A DNA stretch of 46,635 nt from Alphaproteobacteria bacterium RIFCSPLOWO2_01_FULL_40_26. GTDB taxonomy: Bacteria > Pseudomonadota > Alphaproteobacteria > Rickettsiales > UBA1997. The stretch spans positions 1 through 46,635 of the forward strand of contig MEMO01000033.1 of NCBI GenBank assembly GCA_001767955.1, given 5' to 3'. Below the pieces are notes generated by a model. It did not search any database and was not told the DNA's origin. It was given only the letters and a program-made list of their open reading frames with translations. Position numbers and translations under genes: made by a program. This document shows positions 38,023-46,549 of this stretch, one piece after another (the first letter of the stretch is position 1; the number at the start of each line of letters is the position of its first letter).

Positions 38023-38060
38023 AACCCCAATAACACTTAAGATCCTGAACAGGTTCTAAG
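38023..38060. repeat. Remnants of elements C and A/B joined
   Basis: AACCCCAATAACACTTAAG (end of element C) runs directly into CTGAACAGGTTCTA (end of a 164-bp-type element). It looks like the scar of nested insertions followed by deletion. Confidence 0.55.
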
Positions 38061-38102
38061 AAAGATGCTCCCAACCTTACTCTTTGAAGAACATTATCCT
38101 CC

Positions 38103-38285
38103 TCACAAAATATTACCCCTCACCCCAACCCTCTCCCTCAAGGGGAGAGGGAGTAGCGCCGAATTCGGATTAACTCCCTCTCCCCTTGTGGGAGAGGGTT
38201 GGGGTGAGGGGTAAATATTTTTGTGAGGGGTAAATATTTTGTGAGGGGTAATATTTTGTGAGTGGTAAATATTTTTTTGTGAGTT
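38103..38285. repeat. Palindrome with CCCTCACCCCAACCCTCTCC arms plus tandem repeat
   Basis: 38103-38154 and 38173-38228 form a large inverted repeat built on CCCTCACCCCAACCCTCTCC. The right side continues as four imperfect tandem units of GAGGGGTAAATATTTTTGT (17-21 bp each) up to 38283. With the remnants at 38023-38060 it explains most of the 302 gene-free bases between the stress-protein gene and murJ. Similar C/T-rich palindromes are scattered in many proteobacteria. The hairpin could stop transcription into murJ. Confidence 0.8.
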
Positions 38286-38302
38286 CGTAAATCGTAAATC
38301 CT

Positions 38303-38779
38303 TCACGCCAGATCCTTCAAAAATTCTCCACCTAAATCTTCCGGCACAATTGTGACCGGCACATTGATTTTGCCGCCGATTTTGCCGACGATTTTTGGCA
38401 AGACCGTGTTGTCGGAAAGTGAATTGTGTGACTTGCCAAAAACCAGCATGGCGCAATTGGGAGTGAATTTTAGTTCACGAGTAATTTCGATTACAATATC
38501 ACCTTCGCGCACTGAAATCGCCGGAGTTATGCTGGTTTCCTTATGAACAGAATCGATCAATTTTTTTAAATGTTTTTCCAGCTGCTGCCTTTTTTCATTG
38601 CCAATTGCTCTTGCACCAAAAAGAAGATTTTTATGCGATGCTTCAATCACCGCCAAAATCTGCACACTCATCCCACTTGCTTTTGCCTTGTAGCAGGCAT
38701 ATCGCAGAGCTGCTTGCGAAGCATTTGTTGTATCGATGCAGACTATGATGCTGCCATGATTCTTACTGTTTTTTGTCAT
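38303..38779 (-). CDS. Universal stress protein (UspA domain)
   Basis: 158 aa from ATG 38779, which follows the upstream stop by 2 bp; a longer ORF from 38824 would overlap the upstream gene. One Usp fold: IIVCIDTTNASQAALRYACY at the start, VQILAVIE, and a C-terminal MLVFGKSHNS...VPVTIVPE. The usual ATP loop G-x2-G-x9-G-S/T is weak (GKSHNSLSDN), so ATP binding is uncertain. It probably belongs to one transcript with the TIGR02186 protein and the TauE/SafE exporter. Confidence 0.85.
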   Translation of the reverse strand: MTKNSKNHGSIIVCIDTTNASQAALRYACYKAKASGMSVQILAVIEASHKNLLFGARAIGNEKRQQLEKHLKKLIDSVHKETSITPAISVREGDIVIEITRELKFTPNCAMLVFGKSHNSLSDNTVLPKIVGKIGGKINVPVTIVPEDLGGEFLKDLA

Positions 38780-38781
38780 AT

Positions 38782-39570
38782 CTATTTTCCAATAAATCTT
38801 GCGAATAGATAGTTGGTTAACCATCCAACCACAATTGCCAAAGCAACTGCTAAAAGACCATAAAGGAAAGATTCCTGATAGGCAAAATCAAGAATTTTTG
38901 CGCTTATTCCGGTTTGGTTGACGTAAATCGGGATTGATTGAAATGACAACAAATTACCATCATTGATCAGATAAATTTCAACCGCATAAACACCGCGTGA
39001 AATATTTTTTGGAAAATCGAGTAAAACCTTAAAGAGAGTTTCACCAAGAAAATCGATTTTGCCTGATCCTGTTGAATAAAGTCCGTTCTTCTCCATCTGC
39101 TCTATCAGCTGCAACCGAAACTCGTCCCGCCTTTCTTCTTTTGCACCAATACGAAATTTTAAATTGTTTTTACCAAGCTCAAGCTCTGACAATATTTGAC
39201 TCATCTGATCTCCATTGCCAAAAGTAGAAAAAAAGGAATAAAAACTATAAGCCTCTTTGAACTTCACACGTTCGCCATTATACCAGATGCCAAGCAATTT
39301 CTGCTTTTTTGTCACTGCGAAATTTTTTTTCGGACCACGCACGGCAATCACAATATTTCCCGCATCTCCTTTGGCGCCAAAAAGCAAAATCTGCGCCCCG
39401 TTAAAATCGGTATTGATGTTAATTTCGTTGGTTGAAATGCCGGAGATTATGGGATTGGCAAAAAGAAATTTGGGAAACAGTAAACAATAAGCGGTAAACA
39501 AAAAACGAAGCACGAAGCACGAAGCACGAAGCACGAATTTCCCCATTCTTTGTTTATTTTTCCACCTCAT
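38782..39570 (-). CDS. TIGR02186 (alph_Pro_TM) family membrane protein
   Basis: 262 aa. After the signal, the exported domain starts NPIISGISTNEININTDFNG and carries VRGPKKNFAVTKKQKLLGIW plus NGERVKFKEAYSFYSFFSTF, characteristic of the alphaproteobacterial TIGR02186 family. One membrane helix lies near the C-terminus (YGLLAVALAIVVGWLTNYLF). The function is unknown; the gene commonly accompanies a TauE/SafE exporter, as here, where ATGA overlaps link the two. Odd: the signal-peptide segment around residues 11-23 (FVLRASCFVLRF) is encoded by four GAAGCAC heptamers, so part of the targeting sequence derives from a tandem repeat. Confidence 0.87.
   Translation of the reverse strand: MRWKNKQRMGKFVLRASCFVLRFLFTAYCLLFPKFLFANPIISGISTNEININTDFNGAQILLFGAKGDAGNIVIAVRGPKKNFAVTKKQKLLGIWYNGERVKFKEAYSFYSFFSTFGNGDQMSQILSELELGKNNLKFRIGAKEERRDEFRLQLIEQMEKNGLYSTGSGKIDFLGETLFKVLLDFPKNISRGVYAVEIYLINDGNLLSFQSIPIYVNQTGISAKILDFAYQESFLYGLLAVALAIVVGWLTNYLFARFIGK
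39503..39539. repeat. Heptamer array (GAAGCAC)n in a signal-peptide region
   Basis: Four to five CGAAGCA units in tandem. Same unit as 22772-22863 and 24110-24192, but only one arm is present and it is not a hairpin. Confidence 0.85.
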
Positions 39571-40499
39571 CTCTTCAACACCTCAATCACATAAAAACTC
39601 TGCGGCTCGGCAAAAAGAACAAACATCATTTTAACACAAACCGCCAAAAGCAATAATGCCAGAAAAGCCCGCATACTATCAGCGTCCACACGATATCCAG
39701 CTCTGGTGCCAAGCTGCGCGCCGATGGCCGAGCTGATTATCATCAAAAATGCCAGAATGATATCAACGGTATTGTTGGAAACTGCCTGCAAAAAAGTGGC
39801 GTTAGCAGCAATAAAAACGATCTGGAAAAGAGAAGTGCCAACTACCATATTTGATGGCATACGCAAAATGTAAATCATGGCAGGAATCATCAGAAATCCA
39901 CCACCTATTCCCATCAAAGCAACCAGAATGCCAATTCCAAAACTTAAAATTATCGGAACAAAAATGCTGACCGTAATTCCTGATTTTGGGAAAAATGACT
40001 GACAGGGCAAATTGTCAATTTTGGCAAGAAAATTTTCCATGTGGGATTTCTCGCTTTTTTCCCAGGTGACGCCGTATTTTTTTTCGACCAGAGTTCGCAC
40101 GCTTTCGACAAGCATAGTGATTGAGATAGCGCCAAGAAAAAGAACATAGACCAAAGCAATAACAATATCGATATGGCCGGTTGTTTGTAAAAATCTGAAA
40201 ATTGAAACACCAAAAGTTGAGCCAAAAAATCCTCCCAAAACAAGAAACAAGCCCATTTTGACATCAACATTGCCTTTACGAAAATGCGCCAAAAGCCCGG
40301 AAACTGAAGCAGAAATTATCTGATTGGTTGAAGTGGCAACCGAAATCGCCGGCGGTATTCCAATGAACATCAGAAGCGGAGTGGCAATAAAGCCACCGCC
40401 AATTCCAAACATACCGGCGAGAAAGCCGGCTATTAAACCAAGCAACAAAACCAGCAGAATGTTAACCGGAATTTCAGCAATTGGTAAGTAGATTTGCAT
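39567..40499 (-). CDS. TauE/SafE (TSUP) family exporter
   Basis: 310 aa with about eight hydrophobic segments and two family repeats: GMFGIGGGFIATPLLMFIGI near the N-terminus and ALMGIGGGFLMIPAMIYILR in the second half, followed by VVGTSLFQIVFIAANATFLQ. The family moves sulfite, sulfoacetate or other sulfur-containing anions across the inner membrane; the substrate is not known here. Start and stop overlap both neighbours (ATGA with the TIGR02186 gene, TGATG with ygfZ), which argues for coupled translation. Confidence 0.92.
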   Translation of the reverse strand: MQIYLPIAEIPVNILLVLLLGLIAGFLAGMFGIGGGFIATPLLMFIGIPPAISVATSTNQIISASVSGLLAHFRKGNVDVKMGLFLVLGGFFGSTFGVSIFRFLQTTGHIDIVIALVYVLFLGAISITMLVESVRTLVEKKYGVTWEKSEKSHMENFLAKIDNLPCQSFFPKSGITVSIFVPIILSFGIGILVALMGIGGGFLMIPAMIYILRMPSNMVVGTSLFQIVFIAANATFLQAVSNNTVDIILAFLMIISSAIGAQLGTRAGYRVDADSMRAFLALLLLAVCVKMMFVLFAEPQSFYVIEVLKR

Positions 40500-41281
40500 C
40501 AGATAATTGAGATTTTTTTGCCCCCGAACTCCAAATCTTTATCACAAAATTCAAGATTAATTAGGGCCAAAGCGTGAAGCTCATCCCCGTGCGAGATGTT
40601 GCACAAAATGGACGACAGGATTATTCCCGCTGAATTTCCATCGCAAGTAATTTCAGAATTTTTTTCCACTTTCATAGCTCTAATTATGACGTGGAAAATT
40701 TTTTTACGTATCTCGCCTTTATAGTGAGTGCGCGCTGTCAACTCCTGTCCAACATAACAACCTTTGTTGTAATCAATGGCGTTCAGATCATCGAAACCAA
40801 ATTCGAGGATAAAGGATTTTTCGTAAGTTAAATCATGTTCGGATTCTGGGATTTTTAGGGAAAGGCGGTTTAAGTGGTAAGTGGTAAGTGGTAAGGGGTG
40901 AGTGGTAAGGGGTAAGTTGGTTGTATAGAATCGACAGCCTAATTTTGGGTTGCGAGGATCGTAGAATCCTTGATTTTCCTGATTCCATAATATTTTGATT
41001 TCATCGTTTTTTTTGATTTCAACTTGAGCGCGGAGTTTGTAGGAATTCAGTTTTTTGAGGATTTCATCACGCCTTGGCGCAAAACAATCGATGACCAATT
41101 TTTCATCTTTTTCAAAAATAAAAAAATCATAAAGAAATCGCGCCTGCGGATTAAGCATGGCGGTGTAAATCAGGTTTTTTTCTGACGCTTTATTGATATC
41201 GTTTGTAATCAAACCCTGAAGAAATTTTTTGCGCTCTACGCCGCTAATTTCAAGAATCAGGCGATCTTCCAGAAGAATCAT
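40499..41281 (-). CDS. ygfZ: YgfZ/CAF17-type folate-binding iron-sulfur repair protein
   Basis: 260 aa. The family signature KGCYVGQELTARTHYKG is intact, with the conserved Cys. The N-terminus reads LEISGVERKKFLQGLITNDI, the GcvT-like fold start. YgfZ helps maintain certain Fe-S enzymes such as the radical-SAM enzyme MiaB. Between residues about 120 and 137 the protein carries NLPLTTHPLPLTTYHLNRL, encoded by GGTAAGT-type heptamers, a probable repeat insertion in a loop that kept the frame. The start overlaps the last base of the GT61-like gene; the stop overlaps the exporter start. Confidence 0.92.
   Translation of the reverse strand: MILLEDRLILEISGVERKKFLQGLITNDINKASEKNLIYTAMLNPQARFLYDFFIFEKDEKLVIDCFAPRRDEILKKLNSYKLRAQVEIKKNDEIKILWNQENQGFYDPRNPKLGCRFYTTNLPLTTHPLPLTTYHLNRLSLKIPESEHDLTYEKSFILEFGFDDLNAIDYNKGCYVGQELTARTHYKGEIRKKIFHVIIRAMKVEKNSEITCDGNSAGIILSSILCNISHGDELHALALINLEFCDKDLEFGGKKISII
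40868..40917. repeat. GGTAAGT-type heptamer array inside ygfZ
   Basis: About seven imperfect units (GGTAAGT, GGTAAGG, GGTGAGT) in tandem. Related units adjoin the CGTGCTT array in dsbD at 24089-24108. Confidence 0.82.
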
Positions 41282-42285
41282 TATTGTAGCATTAATTGCA
41301 GGTTTTTTTCGAGTTTTTTTATGTCAATCATCAGACTTCCATGATGAAAATCTTTCTTTATCCCCTTTTCTCCATGTGGACATTGCTGATAAAAATATCT
41401 TACACCAATCATCGATGACAAAGCGAGATAATCGCGATTAAACCCGTTATTTTTTCCGGCAAGTTCAAGAATTGCAGATCCCTCTTTCATAAAGAGAACA
41501 TTGGTAAGCCCAGCTCCGTGCGGCCCAATCAAATATTTTGTTCTTGAAAAAATTGCTATTTGCTCTTCGTAAGAAAATTGTTCGGCAATGATTTTCTTAA
41601 AACCGTATTTCGTAAGAAGCTTCATCACCTCATCCTCATTTTCAACAAAACGTAAAATCTGCTTTTCGCGCGAGATATAAATTTTTTCCCCAAGATCGAG
41701 AGATAAAGTGTTTCCAGTCAAGATACCTCTTAATTGACGCGATATTTGCGGATGGTGGTAAGGATCTTTAACAAACGGTATCTCTGCTACTTTAATGTTT
41801 GATTTACGTGGCAAAAAAACGATTTGTTGTTTTGTGATTCCAAATTTCGCAAGCGAAGGAAAGACAAAAGGATATTTCTGATATTTTTTTGGCAGGAGGA
41901 GTATGGAATCCTTAATTAAGCCATGTTTCTGTAGGACTAAAAGCCTTTTCAAAGCAAAAACGTGCCAGTGAAAATAGTTGCTACAATATTCATCGGTGAT
42001 GAGCAAAAATCTTTTTTTGCTAAAATTAAATTTGGGAAAAATGAATTTGAAAAAGAAGCGCCAGCTTCGATATTTTTGATATTGCTCTTCACCAAGACAG
42101 CTATCGCGAAAAACTTTAAAATAACTAAAAATAACTGAATTCGTAGCGATGCGGATTTTTCTTAAAAATTTAATTTCCGGAGCAAAACAATTTTCTTCAG
42201 GAAGTTTTGTAAAAACATCGAACTCAGGATTCGATTCATCAAAATTAACCGGCTTTGGTAGTTTGTATTTGATCGTTTGGAACAT
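41281..42285 (-). CDS. GT61/DUF563-like glycosyltransferase
   Basis: 334 aa. Typical GT61 features: ITDEYCSNYFHWHVFALKRL, KIYISREKQILRFVENEDEV, and the GPHGAGLTNVLFMKEGSAIL motif. Such enzymes act in capsule, lipopolysaccharide or glycoprotein assembly. Donor and acceptor are unknown. ATG at 42285 sits one base after the stop of the two-domain glycosyltransferase, and the stop touches the ygfZ start, so it is in the same transcript. Confidence 0.85.
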   Translation of the reverse strand: MFQTIKYKLPKPVNFDESNPEFDVFTKLPEENCFAPEIKFLRKIRIATNSVIFSYFKVFRDSCLGEEQYQKYRSWRFFFKFIFPKFNFSKKRFLLITDEYCSNYFHWHVFALKRLLVLQKHGLIKDSILLLPKKYQKYPFVFPSLAKFGITKQQIVFLPRKSNIKVAEIPFVKDPYHHPQISRQLRGILTGNTLSLDLGEKIYISREKQILRFVENEDEVMKLLTKYGFKKIIAEQFSYEEQIAIFSRTKYLIGPHGAGLTNVLFMKEGSAILELAGKNNGFNRDYLALSSMIGVRYFYQQCPHGEKGIKKDFHHGSLMIDIKKLEKNLQLMLQ

Positions 42286-42286
42286 G

Positions 42287-44197
42287 TTAAATTCCCCTCT
42301 CCTGCAGTTTTTTATCGATAAATTTTTCTAGCAGATCAAATTTTGAACCAGGAAAAACATTAAATTTTTTCTTACTGCTGTTGTGCCAATGCCAAGCGAA
42401 AGCCTCGAGGAATAGGTGTTGATCATTGTTTAGCGGATTAAAAAACCATCGACTTTCTATCTCTGATCCAAGGTAATTATTTTTTTCTCCTCCCATGCAC
42501 CATTCAGTGTTAAAAAACCCGCAAGGCAGAATATTGAATGAATATTTGCGGTAAATTCTGGCAAACATTTTTTTGCCCCAACAAACAGAATTTGCTTTAG
42601 CTTTTGTTCTCATCAACTCTTTCATCAGGTAAGTCATAAATTCACTTTTAGTTTTTCCTGCAATTACTGTCGCACAAGCACCCTGCTTCTCGAAATCAGT
42701 TTCCCCGCCCCATTGATACATGTATTCCTGTTTAAGAATCGGTTTGAAATCTCTAAGCAAAATTACGTCCATATCGTACCACACACCGCCATATTTATAC
42801 AAAAGCAAGATCCGCGCCAGATCACTCTGCAGATAGTAAAGCCCATCTTTTAGCTTAAGTTTTTTATTTCCCTCAAGCGGTGTTCCAACCGCTTCATGCA
42901 TGGGATTGTAGACTTTAAGGGTTATGTATTTTTTGTAAGGCTGAATCAGAATATTGTCGGAAATATCATAATCAGACCAAACAATGAGTTCAGTTTTTTC
43001 AAGGTTTTGCGTGGCAAGATATGATTTGATCGCCATCAATTCTTTCGCAGTTTTTATTTCAGTGTAGATGTGAAACTTTACCTTCTCTTTTGGGTATGAA
43101 TAATCTGAGTTTTTGATGTTTCGTAAAAATTCAAGACATGCTTTATAATCGCTATAAAGCTCGGGATTTGTTTCAAAACCAACATTAACCCCTCCCTCTA
43201 CTGGCCTTGTTAAATCATATTTTTTTCCTTTAAGAACAGATTTTATCCGTTTTCTTAAAAATTTTAATTTCTGTTTCAGAGGAACAGAAATTTGCGCCAG
43301 AGTTTTTGTTCGCGCGGAAAAAGGCTGTTTTGGTTTTTTATGATTTTTTTTGAGATGTTTGAAAACGGCATCATAGATGTAAATTGGCATCCAACTTAAA
43401 TTCAGAATATGCATGTGAATCAGCTTTCCGCTTGCCTCTTCAATACAAAAAAATCTGCCATCGAAATTAAGATGAGTAATTTGAACATCCTCACCAAGCG
43501 GCAATTTTTCCATCTTCATGCCATTGCTACGCGAGATTATGTCGCCAAAAGTTGAATCATCGATAATATCATCAAGGCGGCGCGAATTGAATTTTTTTTC
43601 CCGCGCGAAAATTTCATAAACCGTCATTTCATTGAAAGAAGCCGGACCACTTTGATTTGCAATCGAGGCTTTAAATTGCTCGATATAAGATTTGCGCAAA
43701 AAAACCTCGTTAATTTTTTTAACATAGAGATCGATAATTTTGGAATTGGTAAAGAAGCCTTTGAAGCAGTGTCCATGGCATTGCACTGTGCAATCGAGAT
43801 GTAAAAATTTATGCTCAAGCTTTGAGAGATCACTTAAAATCGGATTGTCAGAATCAAAATGCCAGAAGCGCTCTATGCCTTGCTTGGTAAGGAAATTGTA
43901 AAGAATAAACCATTTGCGGAAAACGAATTTGTTCCAATCTTCGCCATGCTTGTAAGCATCAAAATGCGAAGTGGCGATGAGCTCATAAACCCGATCAAAA
44001 GTTTTTAAATCTTCACCAAAATCAAAATCTTTCAGTGAAAAATGGATCAAACCACAATCCTCGGCAACCTTTTTGTTTGAAGGATCGCCAAGCAAAATCA
44101 CATCAGTATCAGGATTGGAAATTTTAGCACATTTGAAAATGTATGGCAGATATTTGCTGTAGCCATAATGGATGTAAATTATCGGATTTTTTTTCAT
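42287..44197 (-). CDS. Large glycosyltransferase with two GT-A-like domains (636 aa)
   Basis: I start at ATG 44197, which overlaps the galE stop as ATGA; a frame from 44272 would overlap galE by 79 bp. The N-terminal domain (about 1-320) starts NPIIYIHYGYSKYLPYIFKC and has an acidic WHFDSDNPIL site (residues 113-121). The C-terminal domain (about 370-636) has LARILLLYKYGGVWYDMDVI with D475 and D477, the DxD sugar-binding site of the Gly_transf_sug/OCH1-like group. A basic linker (KFLRKRIKSVLKGKKYD) separates them. It may add two different sugars in turn; this is inference. It belongs to the surface-glycan cluster with galE and the GT61-like gene. Confidence 0.83.
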   Translation of the reverse strand: MKKNPIIYIHYGYSKYLPYIFKCAKISNPDTDVILLGDPSNKKVAEDCGLIHFSLKDFDFGEDLKTFDRVYELIATSHFDAYKHGEDWNKFVFRKWFILYNFLTKQGIERFWHFDSDNPILSDLSKLEHKFLHLDCTVQCHGHCFKGFFTNSKIIDLYVKKINEVFLRKSYIEQFKASIANQSGPASFNEMTVYEIFAREKKFNSRRLDDIIDDSTFGDIISRSNGMKMEKLPLGEDVQITHLNFDGRFFCIEEASGKLIHMHILNLSWMPIYIYDAVFKHLKKNHKKPKQPFSARTKTLAQISVPLKQKLKFLRKRIKSVLKGKKYDLTRPVEGGVNVGFETNPELYSDYKACLEFLRNIKNSDYSYPKEKVKFHIYTEIKTAKELMAIKSYLATQNLEKTELIVWSDYDISDNILIQPYKKYITLKVYNPMHEAVGTPLEGNKKLKLKDGLYYLQSDLARILLLYKYGGVWYDMDVILLRDFKPILKQEYMYQWGGETDFEKQGACATVIAGKTKSEFMTYLMKELMRTKAKANSVCWGKKMFARIYRKYSFNILPCGFFNTEWCMGGEKNNYLGSEIESRWFFNPLNNDQHLFLEAFAWHWHNSSKKKFNVFPGSKFDLLEKFIDKKLQERGI

Positions 44198-45183
44198 AAA
44201 TTTTTTGATTGTTGATACCATTTCCATGAGTGAGTAGCATGATCTTCGAGATTGGTAAATTGCGGACACCAACCGAGATACTCATTGGCAAATTTGTTGT
44301 TGGCAATGAGAGAGGCTGAATCGCCTTCGCGGCGTTTTCCAATCACCACCTTGAAATTTATTCCGCTGATTTTTTTAAAAACCTCCACCACTTCCAACAC
44401 CGAAAATCCACAGCCATTTCCCAGATTAACTTTAAAAGATTTGTTGGTTTGAATCAGCTTTTTAAGGGCAATGATATGAGCATTGGCGAGGTCTGAAACA
44501 TGAATATAATCGCGGATGCAAGTGCCATCAAAAGTTTCATAATCATCGCCAAAAATTGTGAATTCCTGGCGCTTGCCATCAACAACCTCGTTTAAAATCG
44601 GAAAAATATTTGCCGGATTTTTTGTGATTTCTCCTACTTCACTTTCGGGATCGGCGCCGCTGACATTGAAATAGCGCAAAGCAGAATATTTCAAACCATG
44701 CCCCGCATCATATCCGGCAAGAATCTGCTCAGCCATCAGCTTTGACATGCCGTAAGGACTGATTGGTTTTGTTTCGGTCTCCTCATCGATTTTATGTTTA
44801 TTCGTCGCTCCAAAAATCGACGCACTCGAAGAAAAAACAAAATATTTTATGCCGGAATCAATTGTCGCCTTGAGAAGTGAGTTGGTTTTTGCAACATTAT
44901 TTTCGTAATATTTGTGCGGATTTTTGGTTGATTCTTCAACTGATTTTGAGCCAGCAATATGAAAGATCGCCAGCGGTTTATGTTTGGAAAAAATTTCCAT
45001 CATTTTGGCATAATCGCCAATGTCGTAATGATAAAATTCTCCAAATTTTACCAAATGTCTGAAACCGGTTGAGAGATTATCAATTGTGATTGGATTGAAA
45101 TTTTGTCGCGCCAGATTTTTGCACAAAACCGATCCGATAAATCCGGCGCCGCCGGTGACAATTACATTGGTTTTTGAACTCAT
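44194..45183 (-). CDS. galE: UDP-glucose 4-epimerase
   Basis: 329 aa. NAD-binding motif VTGGAGFIGSVLCKNL (residues 9-24), catalytic Tyr144 and Lys148 in SPYGMSKLM, SSSASIFG with the catalytic Ser, and the substrate-side LRYFNVSGADPESEVGE. It interconverts UDP-glucose and UDP-galactose for glycan synthesis. Related epimerases with other substrates cannot be excluded. The ATG (45183-45181) is only 2 bp from the divergent start of the GT4 gene, and the stop overlaps the next glycosyltransferase. Confidence 0.93.
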   Translation of the reverse strand: MSSKTNVIVTGGAGFIGSVLCKNLARQNFNPITIDNLSTGFRHLVKFGEFYHYDIGDYAKMMEIFSKHKPLAIFHIAGSKSVEESTKNPHKYYENNVAKTNSLLKATIDSGIKYFVFSSSASIFGATNKHKIDEETETKPISPYGMSKLMAEQILAGYDAGHGLKYSALRYFNVSGADPESEVGEITKNPANIFPILNEVVDGKRQEFTIFGDDYETFDGTCIRDYIHVSDLANAHIIALKKLIQTNKSFKVNLGNGCGFSVLEVVEVFKKISGINFKVVIGKRREGDSASLIANNKFANEYLGWCPQFTNLEDHATHSWKWYQQSKNL

Positions 45184-45185
45184 TT

Positions 45186-46205
45186 ATGAAAATTTTAAAC
45201 GCAATTCACGCACAAACTATTGGTGGAGTTGATCAGGTTTTTCGCAATTATAGCGAGGTTTTGCGCACCAATGGTCATGAGGTTGCGCTTCTGATTTCTA
45301 AAAACGGCAATGAGAATTACAATGAAGAAAAAATTTTTAAGCTGAAAAATTTTTCGCAGATTCTCGATTTTTTTCATCTGCTGGCAATTGTGCTTTCATT
45401 CAGACCGAATGTGATTTTCTGCCATTCCAATCGCCTGATGAAATGGATGAGATTTTTACGTTTTTTTTCACGGGCAAGATCAGTTGCGGTTAATCACGGT
45501 ATTACTTTTAAGCACTCATCGCATTGCGATTTTGTCATCAGCATCAACCAACAAATTTCTGATCTTGCTATCGCTTCCGGCCTTGATCCATCACGCTCTT
45601 TCGTGTTACCAAATGTGATTAAAATTGATCAAAAATATCATGAAAAGAACTTATCAAATTCACCAATAATCGGAATTTATGGCCGCATCGAACCACGCAA
45701 AGGTTTCGATATTTTGCTTAAAGCCTGCGGAATTTTGGCACAAAAAAATTTTGATTTCCGTTTAAAAATTGGCGGCTTTGAAGTGCCGGGAAGTTATAAT
45801 TGGAAAACTATTGAGCGCATTGCCCACGAAGAAAAAATTTTCGAAAAATGCCAATTTGTCGGCACAATTTTGGATAAGAAAAAATTTTTTGCAGATGTTG
45901 ATATTTTTTGCGTTCCGTCGCGCGAAGAGCCTTTTGGACTAGTCATCCTCGAGGGTTTTTTATTTTCAACTCCGGTAATTTCCTCCAACAGCGACGGCGG
46001 AAAATTTTTAATCAGCGATGGTGAAAACGGACTGCTGTTTGAAAATGAAAATGCCAATGATTTGGCACAAAAAATCATGATGATTTCACAAAACCAGCAA
46101 CTCTGCACCAAACTCACACATATGGCATTTACAAGGCTTGAAAAAGATTTTTCCTTTGCTTTTCTTGCTAAAGAAATAGAGACAATTCTAAGAAACTCAA
46201 AGTGA
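45186..46205 (+). CDS. GT4-type glycosyltransferase
   Basis: 339 aa from ATG 45186 (MKILNAIHAQTIGGVDQVF); a TTG twelve bases upstream would lie inside galE. The donor domain shows IIGIYGRIEPRKGFDILLKA and VPSREEPFGLVILEGFLFST with the E-x7-E pair, then SDGGKFLISDGENGLLF. GT4 enzymes of this kind build lipopolysaccharide or other glycans on the inner face of the membrane. Divergent from galE with almost no space between, so promoter and ribosome-binding site lie within galE coding DNA. The stop overlaps the GTG of the lipoprotein gene. Confidence 0.9.
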   Translation: MKILNAIHAQTIGGVDQVFRNYSEVLRTNGHEVALLISKNGNENYNEEKIFKLKNFSQILDFFHLLAIVLSFRPNVIFCHSNRLMKWMRFLRFFSRARSVAVNHGITFKHSSHCDFVISINQQISDLAIASGLDPSRSFVLPNVIKIDQKYHEKNLSNSPIIGIYGRIEPRKGFDILLKACGILAQKNFDFRLKIGGFEVPGSYNWKTIERIAHEEKIFEKCQFVGTILDKKKFFADVDIFCVPSREEPFGLVILEGFLFSTPVISSNSDGGKFLISDGENGLLFENENANDLAQKIMMISQNQQLCTKLTHMAFTRLEKDFSFAFLAKEIETILRNSK

Positions 46206-46537
46206 AACTTCTTTTCCATCCATTGCTTCTCATCTCTTCTCTGCTCTTTCTTGTCTCTTGTGGCGCTTTTTGGGAACCAATGCCTAACAGTTGGAACTGG
46301 GGTATAAAACCACGCCCTACAACCGGAATGCGTAATTTTCCTTCAGCCGATACCGAATATGGCAAAGGCTTCAAAGATGGTTGTGCATCAGCATGGGACG
46401 CGGTTGCAAGAGGTTTACTTTCCGATTTGAAAGCAAAATTCGACTATAAACGCTTACAAAAAAGCAGCGATTATGGCACTGGCTGGTGGGATGGTTATGA
46501 GCAATGCACTTACATCATTGATTGGGAAATTATTTGA
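46202..46537 (+). CDS. Putative small lipoprotein (111 aa)
   Basis: Starts at GTG 46202, overlapping the previous TGA (GTGA). Signal MKLLFHPLLLISSLLFLVSC with lipobox LVSC. The mature part is Trp/Tyr/Gly-rich (AFWEPMPNSWNWGIKPRP, SSDYGTGWWDGYEQCTYIID) and contains two further Cys (KDGCASAWD, EQCTYI). No family recognised. Coupling to the glycosyltransferase suggests a joint role in the envelope. Confidence 0.72.
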   Translation: MKLLFHPLLLISSLLFLVSCGAFWEPMPNSWNWGIKPRPTTGMRNFPSADTEYGKGFKDGCASAWDAVARGLLSDLKAKFDYKRLQKSSDYGTGWWDGYEQCTYIIDWEII

Positions 46538-46549
46538 AAATGTCTATTT

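Noticed and set aside
44198-44272. Longer N-terminus for the two-domain glycosyltransferase
   Set aside because: It lies entirely in galE coding DNA, whereas the ATGA overlap at 44197 is a standard coupled start.
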